Assembly: GCA_031424145.1 (NCBI GenBank)
Contig: JANPGV010000192.1
Location: 1 to 26,088 of the forward strand
Length of the DNA stretch: 26,088 bases
Direction: 5' to 3'
Source of the DNA: JAENVT01 sp031424145
Lineage (GTDB): Bacteria > Actinomycetota > Acidimicrobiia > Acidimicrobiales > Ilumatobacteraceae
In this document: piece after piece, positions 23,825-26,088 of the stretch
How the letters are laid out: each line of letters opens with the position of its first letter
Numbering within the stretch: position 1 is the first letter of the stretch
Translations under genes and position numbers: made by a program
Notes under the pieces: generated by a model
Databases searched by the model: none
What the model saw: only the letters and a program-made list of their open reading frames with translations
Told to the model about the DNA's origin: nothing

Positions 23825-23850
23825 GTTTGTCAGTGATGAGATCGGGGTAT
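23825..23850 (+). promoter_or_regulatory. Candidate SigB/SigF-type (general stress) promoter, rightward
   Basis: GTTT (23825-23828), 16-nt spacer, GGGTAT (23845-23850), an exact match to the class consensus. The ATG at 23860 is only 9 nt after the -10, so the message would have almost no leader, and no SD is present. A perfect palindrome GTGGGATCCCAC (23784-23795) lies between this promoter and the leftward one; nothing else is seen in the 247-bp spacer. Confidence 0.62.
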
Positions 23851-23859
23851 ACGCGGCCC

Positions 23860-24042
23860 ATGCCCAACAAACGAGAGCTCATTGAACCCACCAAGGGCGA
23901 CAAGCGATACATCCGCCGAGACGAGTCCGGCAAGATCACCGAGAGCGTGGACGTGTCACGATCGCTCGCCCAGGATGTTCGCAAGAGCGCCAAGGCAGTC
24001 GCAAAGCCCGGTCAGGGCGACAAGGGCGACCGCAAAAAGTAA
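23860..24042 (+). CDS. Small conserved charged protein, likely stress-induced
   Basis: A protein of 60 aa, starting MPNKRELIEPTKGDKRYIRR, then DESGKITESVDVSRSLAQDV, and ending in a Lys/Gly-rich tail (KPGQGDKGDRKK). It resembles a common small bacterial family with G-D-(K/R)-R-Y-x-R-R-D-x-x-G-x-(F/I)-x-E-S-x-D-V-x-R-S-L and a basic G-Q-G-D tail, which has no assigned function. The start at 23860 is chosen over the in-frame ATG at 23827 because the -35 region would otherwise be coding and the family begins at this Met. Little or no leader is expected. It probably binds nucleic acid or acts as a disordered protectant; that is inference. Confidence 0.8.
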   Translation: MPNKRELIEPTKGDKRYIRRDESGKITESVDVSRSLAQDVRKSAKAVAKPGQGDKGDRKK

Positions 24043-24056
24043 GAGTCGAACGTAAC

Positions 24057-24611
24057 TCACACTCCACCGTCGCCGGCCAAATGCTTGTAGAAGACGGTCG
24101 TGTCCACGAATCCTCCGCTCGGCCACAACGCGTACGAGGGAATGATTCCGACGCGCTGCCATCCAAGCCGGTCGTAGATGCGTTCAGCGTCACCGCTGCT
24201 GGTGTCCAGCACCAGTAACGATTTGCCAGCGTCGAGCGCTGCTGTCTCGGCGGCGCGCATCAATGCCTCCGCCACGCCGCGACGTCGCGCACTTCGGTGC
24301 ACCAACATCTTCGCGATCTCGCCACGATGCATTTGGTTCTCCGGCGTTGTGAGGACCACCTGCACAGTTCCCACGACCTGGCCTGTGCCGTCCTCCTCGG
24401 CGACCAAGATTATCCGCTCGCCGCGAGCCGCACTTTCGAGAGCTTCGATCCAGAAGTTCTCTGCTCGATGCGTATCGAGCGGCAACATGAAGCTCACGGA
24501 CGCCCCGCCCTCGACACAGTCGATCAGCACTTCCGCCAGGCCGCGGGCAAGACCCGGCTCGGGACCTGCCGTTCGGACATTGACACGACCGCTGGCACCG
24601 CCGCTCTGCAT
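24057..24611 (-). CDS. GNAT-family N-acetyltransferase
   Basis: A protein of 184 aa. The GNAT core is clear: ILVAEEDGTGQVVGTVQVVL (beta 2-4), then the acetyl-CoA loop IAKMLVHRSARRRGVAEALM with the R-x-x-G-x-A/G signature, the following strand SLLVLDTSSGDAERIYDRLG, and GWQRVGIIPSYALWPSGGFV. It transfers an acetyl group from acetyl-CoA to an amine; the substrate is unknown. The ATG at 24611 has AGGAGG 12 nt upstream, a long but possible spacing. It is convergent with the 60-aa gene (14 bp) and lies 28 bp behind the VOC remnant on the same strand, so it may once have been the second gene of that transcript. Confidence 0.87.
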   Translation of the reverse strand: MQSGGASGRVNVRTAGPEPGLARGLAEVLIDCVEGGASVSFMLPLDTHRAENFWIEALESAARGERIILVAEEDGTGQVVGTVQVVLTTPENQMHRGEIAKMLVHRSARRRGVAEALMRAAETAALDAGKSLLVLDTSSGDAERIYDRLGWQRVGIIPSYALWPSGGFVDTTVFYKHLAGDGGV

Positions 24612-24639
24612 GTCGTGAAACGTCCTCCTGCTTCAGGTT

Positions 24640-24843
24640 TCATGTCCACCCGCCGACCGGCGCCTGGAGCAAACCGATGATATTCCCGTCGGCGTCTTTC
24701 ACAGTCGCGATCAGCTTGCCGCCGCCGCCGACGTTCACATCCTCGTGCTTTTGAGCGCCGGCGTCGAGCAGAGCTTGCAGGGCCTCGTTCCCGATGTCAT
24801 GTCCGGGCTCCTTGCAGATTGGTGTCTGGTTCTGGTGTGTTAC
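24640..24843 (-). pseudogene. VOC/glyoxalase-family gene remnant (C-terminal half only)
   Basis: The last 67 codons of a reading frame give EALQALLDAGAQKHEDVNVG, then GGKLIATVKDADGNIIGLLQ and AP, the C-terminal beta-alpha-beta of a VOC (glyoxalase/bleomycin-resistance) domain. A whole VOC protein needs about 115-130 residues. Upstream in frame no ATG, GTG or TTG occurs between this segment and the promoter at 24873-24899; the first usable in-frame start is a GTG at 24738, which would leave about 32 residues. A deletion seems to have removed the start and N-terminal half while leaving promoter and tail. The long frame continuing to 25548 is only the antisense of the sigma gene. Confidence 0.62.
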
Positions 24844-24872
24844 GTCGACCGTGTTGGGATCGTCAGTGGTAT

Positions 24873-24899
24873 GACGGACTGCAACAGAAAAAGGTGACA
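24873..24899 (-). promoter_or_regulatory. Candidate ECF41-type promoter in front of the VOC remnant
   Basis: Minus strand TGTCACC (24899-24893), 16-nt spacer, CGTC (24876-24873). The reported ECF41 consensus, as I recall it, is TGTCACA with CGTC about 16 nt later. It sits directly before an ECF41-like sigma gene and points the other way, the usual place for the target gene. The octamer GGTGACAA recurs 11 bp further on (24904-24911), at the sigma start. Confidence 0.62.
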
Positions 24900-24904
24900 A
24901 GACG

Positions 24905-25804
24905 GTGACAACGGACGAACACGACTGGCTTGCCGAGCGATTCGAAGAGCAGCGTCCCCATCTGCGTTCTGTTGCTATCAGGATGCTCGGCTCGGTGACC
25001 GACGCCGATGACGCAGTGCAGGAGGCGTGGCTGCGTCTCAGCCGTTCCGACGCGAGCGGCATCGACAATCTCGGCGGATGGCTGACGACCGTCGTCGCCA
25101 GGGTCTCGCTCGACATGTTGCGCTCGCGCTCGTCGCGGCGAGACCGGACGGCATCAATCGATGCGACCGATGCGGCCGGAACGATTGCGGCCCTTTCCAA
25201 CGGAGATGATCCCGAGTACGAAGCACTCCTCGCAGAGTCCCTCGGCCCCGCGCTGCTCGTGGTGCTCGGCGTGTTGGCACCTGCTGAACGTCTGGCGTTC
25301 GTGCTCCACGACATGTTCGCGGTGCCGTTCGAGGAGATCGCGACGATCCTCGGGCGCTCCCCCAACGCGGTCAAGCAACTCGCCAGTCGGGCACGGCGTC
25401 GCGTGCGCGGATCGCCTCTTGTTCCGAACGCAGACGTGACCCGCCAGCGTGCCGTGGTCGACGCCTTCCTCGCTGCGTCGCGCAGCGGCAACTTCGAGGC
25501 TCTTGTCGCTCTGCTCGATCCTGCAGTCGTGCTGCGGGCGGACGCCACGGGGGTGCAGATGGGCTCGCCGGCAGAAGTTCGTGGCGCAGAAGCCGTCGCT
25601 GCCGTGTTCTCGGGTCGTGCGCTCGCGGCTCAGCCTGCGCTGATCGACGGAATCGTTGGCATCGTGTGGGCTCCCAGCGGACAGCCGAAGGTCGTGTGGG
25701 ACGTCACTTCGGAGAATGGCAAGATCGTGCAACTCGACATGATCGCCGCGAACGAGAGCCTCGCCGAGCTCGATCTGCTGATCTTCGGCGGACTGCCTGA
25801 GTAG
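24905..25804 (+). CDS. ECF41-like RNA polymerase sigma factor with C-terminal SnoaL-like domain
   Basis: A protein of 299 aa from GTG 24905; AAAAAGG lies about 11 nt upstream. Region 2 (HLRSVAIRMLGSVTDADDAV, then QEAWLRLSRSD and NLGGWLTTVVARVSLDMLRS) and region 4 (LGVLAPAERLAFVLHDMFAV, then PFEEIATILGRSPNAVKQLA) are complete. Residues about 178-299 add a SnoaL/NTF2-like domain (VVDAFLAASRSGNFEALVAL; EVRGAEAVAAVFSGRA), which in ECF41 factors regulates activity in place of an anti-sigma factor. Motifs differ from the classical ECF41 set: the D-G-G-G part is DATG (213-216), and I see no N-P-D-K motif. No anti-sigma gene is adjacent. The divergent VOC remnant with an ECF41-type promoter was probably its target. 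Confidence 0.9.
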   Translation: MTTDEHDWLAERFEEQRPHLRSVAIRMLGSVTDADDAVQEAWLRLSRSDASGIDNLGGWLTTVVARVSLDMLRSRSSRRDRTASIDATDAAGTIAALSNGDDPEYEALLAESLGPALLVVLGVLAPAERLAFVLHDMFAVPFEEIATILGRSPNAVKQLASRARRRVRGSPLVPNADVTRQRAVVDAFLAASRSGNFEALVALLDPAVVLRADATGVQMGSPAEVRGAEAVAAVFSGRALAAQPALIDGIVGIVWAPSGQPKVVWDVTSENGKIVQLDMIAANESLAELDLLIFGGLPE

Positions 25805-25914
25805 TCGACCGTGTCGCGTGACGCGTTGAGCATCGACGTGGCCGAGCCGCACCGTCGAGCCGTCGATGTGATGGCCTCGGGTACTCTGTGGCACCCCTTT
25901 GCGAGGATGGGTAG

Positions 25915-26088
25915 ATGAAGGTCAGCGAGGTCCAAGAGCTGGTGGGGCGGGTGGCGGCGGTCGATGCTGGCTGTGCTGATTGGGCTGTGTTGCAGGCTGC
26001 GGTTGGCGAGTTGCGCCGGTTGAAATCGTGGGTCGACGGGCGCGAGGTGATGTTGGCCCGGTTGGTCGCTGAGGTGTCGTCGTTCCCG
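25915..26088 (+). CDS. DUF222/13E12-type protein, N-terminus only (runs off the right edge)
   Basis: From ATG 25915 (SD GAGGATGG, about 8 nt upstream) 58 codons run to the edge with no stop. Visible pieces are VQELVGRVAAVDAG, WAVLQAAVGELRRLKSWVDG and REVMLARLVAEVSSFP. The phrase L-R-R-L-x-S-W-V-x-G-R-E-x-x-x-A-R-x-x-A-E-V-S-S-F-P recalls the N-terminus of DUF222 (13E12 repeat) proteins, which often end in an HNH nuclease and are present in many copies in actinobacteria, especially Acidimicrobiia. A TACTCT -10-like box lies at 25882-25887. The rest of the gene, and any HNH domain, is outside the window. Confidence 0.68.
   Translation, partial: MKVSEVQELVGRVAAVDAGCADWAVLQAAVGELRRLKSWVDGREVMLARLVAEVSSFP

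Noticed and set aside
24844..25548. Upstream extension of the VOC frame on the minus strand
   Set aside because: Only the part below 24843 is VOC-like. The rest is antisense to the ECF41-like gene and low-complexity Ser/Arg/Ala.
25878..25884. GGGTAC before the DUF222-like gene as a fourth stress-sigma promoter
   Set aside because: No GTTT 14-17 bp upstream; the TACTCT box there is better read as an ordinary -10.
1..26088. CRISPR arrays, tRNA/rRNA genes, insertion sequences, phage attachment sites
   Set aside because: No regularly spaced repeats, tRNA cloverleaf or transposase motifs were found on reading both strands.

Overview
The window is GC-rich, gene-dense actinobacterial DNA. Several things suggest a free-living actinobacterium: two mycothiol-dependent (MDMPI/DinB-like) proteins, a deazaflavin-type nitroreductase family protein, many TetR/LuxR/ECF regulators, promoters that appear to start transcription on the start codon (leaderless), and a 13E12/DUF222-type gene at the right edge. 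The DUF222 start and overall gene content remind me of Acidimicrobiia (Ilumatobacter-like), but this is a guess without a database search.

Layout. 1-4555 (minus strand): a TetR regulator, an MDMPI-like enzyme, a large LuxR/ATPase regulator and the start of a YceI-like gene run in one direction. 4702-11660: a LacI regulator, a small charged protein behind a stress-sigma-type promoter, then two head-to-head paralogous FAD/GcvT (dimethylglycine/sarcosine dehydrogenase-like) enzymes of about 810 residues. The 78-bp spacer between them carries two perfect inverted repeats, and an XRE-cupin regulator follows in the same operon. 11823-14228: a second MDMPI-like protein abutting a convergent MFS transporter fused to a cyclic-nucleotide-binding domain. 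14284-16443: two lipoproteins (a cupredoxin and a DUF7282-like protein), an ECF sigma factor and its anti-sigma factor. 16528-18652: a WS/DGAT acyltransferase overlapping a cyclase-family hydrolase. 18767-21240: an SDR overlapping a divergent QueA-like protein behind a perfect TetR-style operator, and a convergent TetR gene. 21279-23278: an NTF2-like protein, a deazaflavin nitroreductase-family protein, and a MerR-type regulator with a Cys-rich extension coupled to a MerF/MerT-like membrane protein. 23286-24042: two divergent small charged proteins. 24057-26088: a GNAT acetyltransferase, a decayed VOC gene facing an ECF41-like sigma factor, and the 5' end of a DUF222-like gene.

Most notable: (i) three small, very charged proteins (77, 108 and 60 aa), in two places 18 kb apart, are each preceded by GTTT-N15/16-GGGTA, the shape of actinobacterial SigB/SigF general-stress promoters, which suggests a local regulon of small stress proteins. 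(ii) The ECF41-like sigma gene faces a near-perfect ECF41-type promoter (TGTCACC-N16-CGTC) whose target, a VOC gene, has lost its 5' half. (iii) The MerR/MerF-like pair has a palindrome lying in a long -35/-10 spacer and a leaderless GTG start, and the regulator carries an unusual second Cys-containing domain. (iv) A QueA paralogue with altered signature motifs is translationally coupled to an SDR, with no queuosine partner in view.
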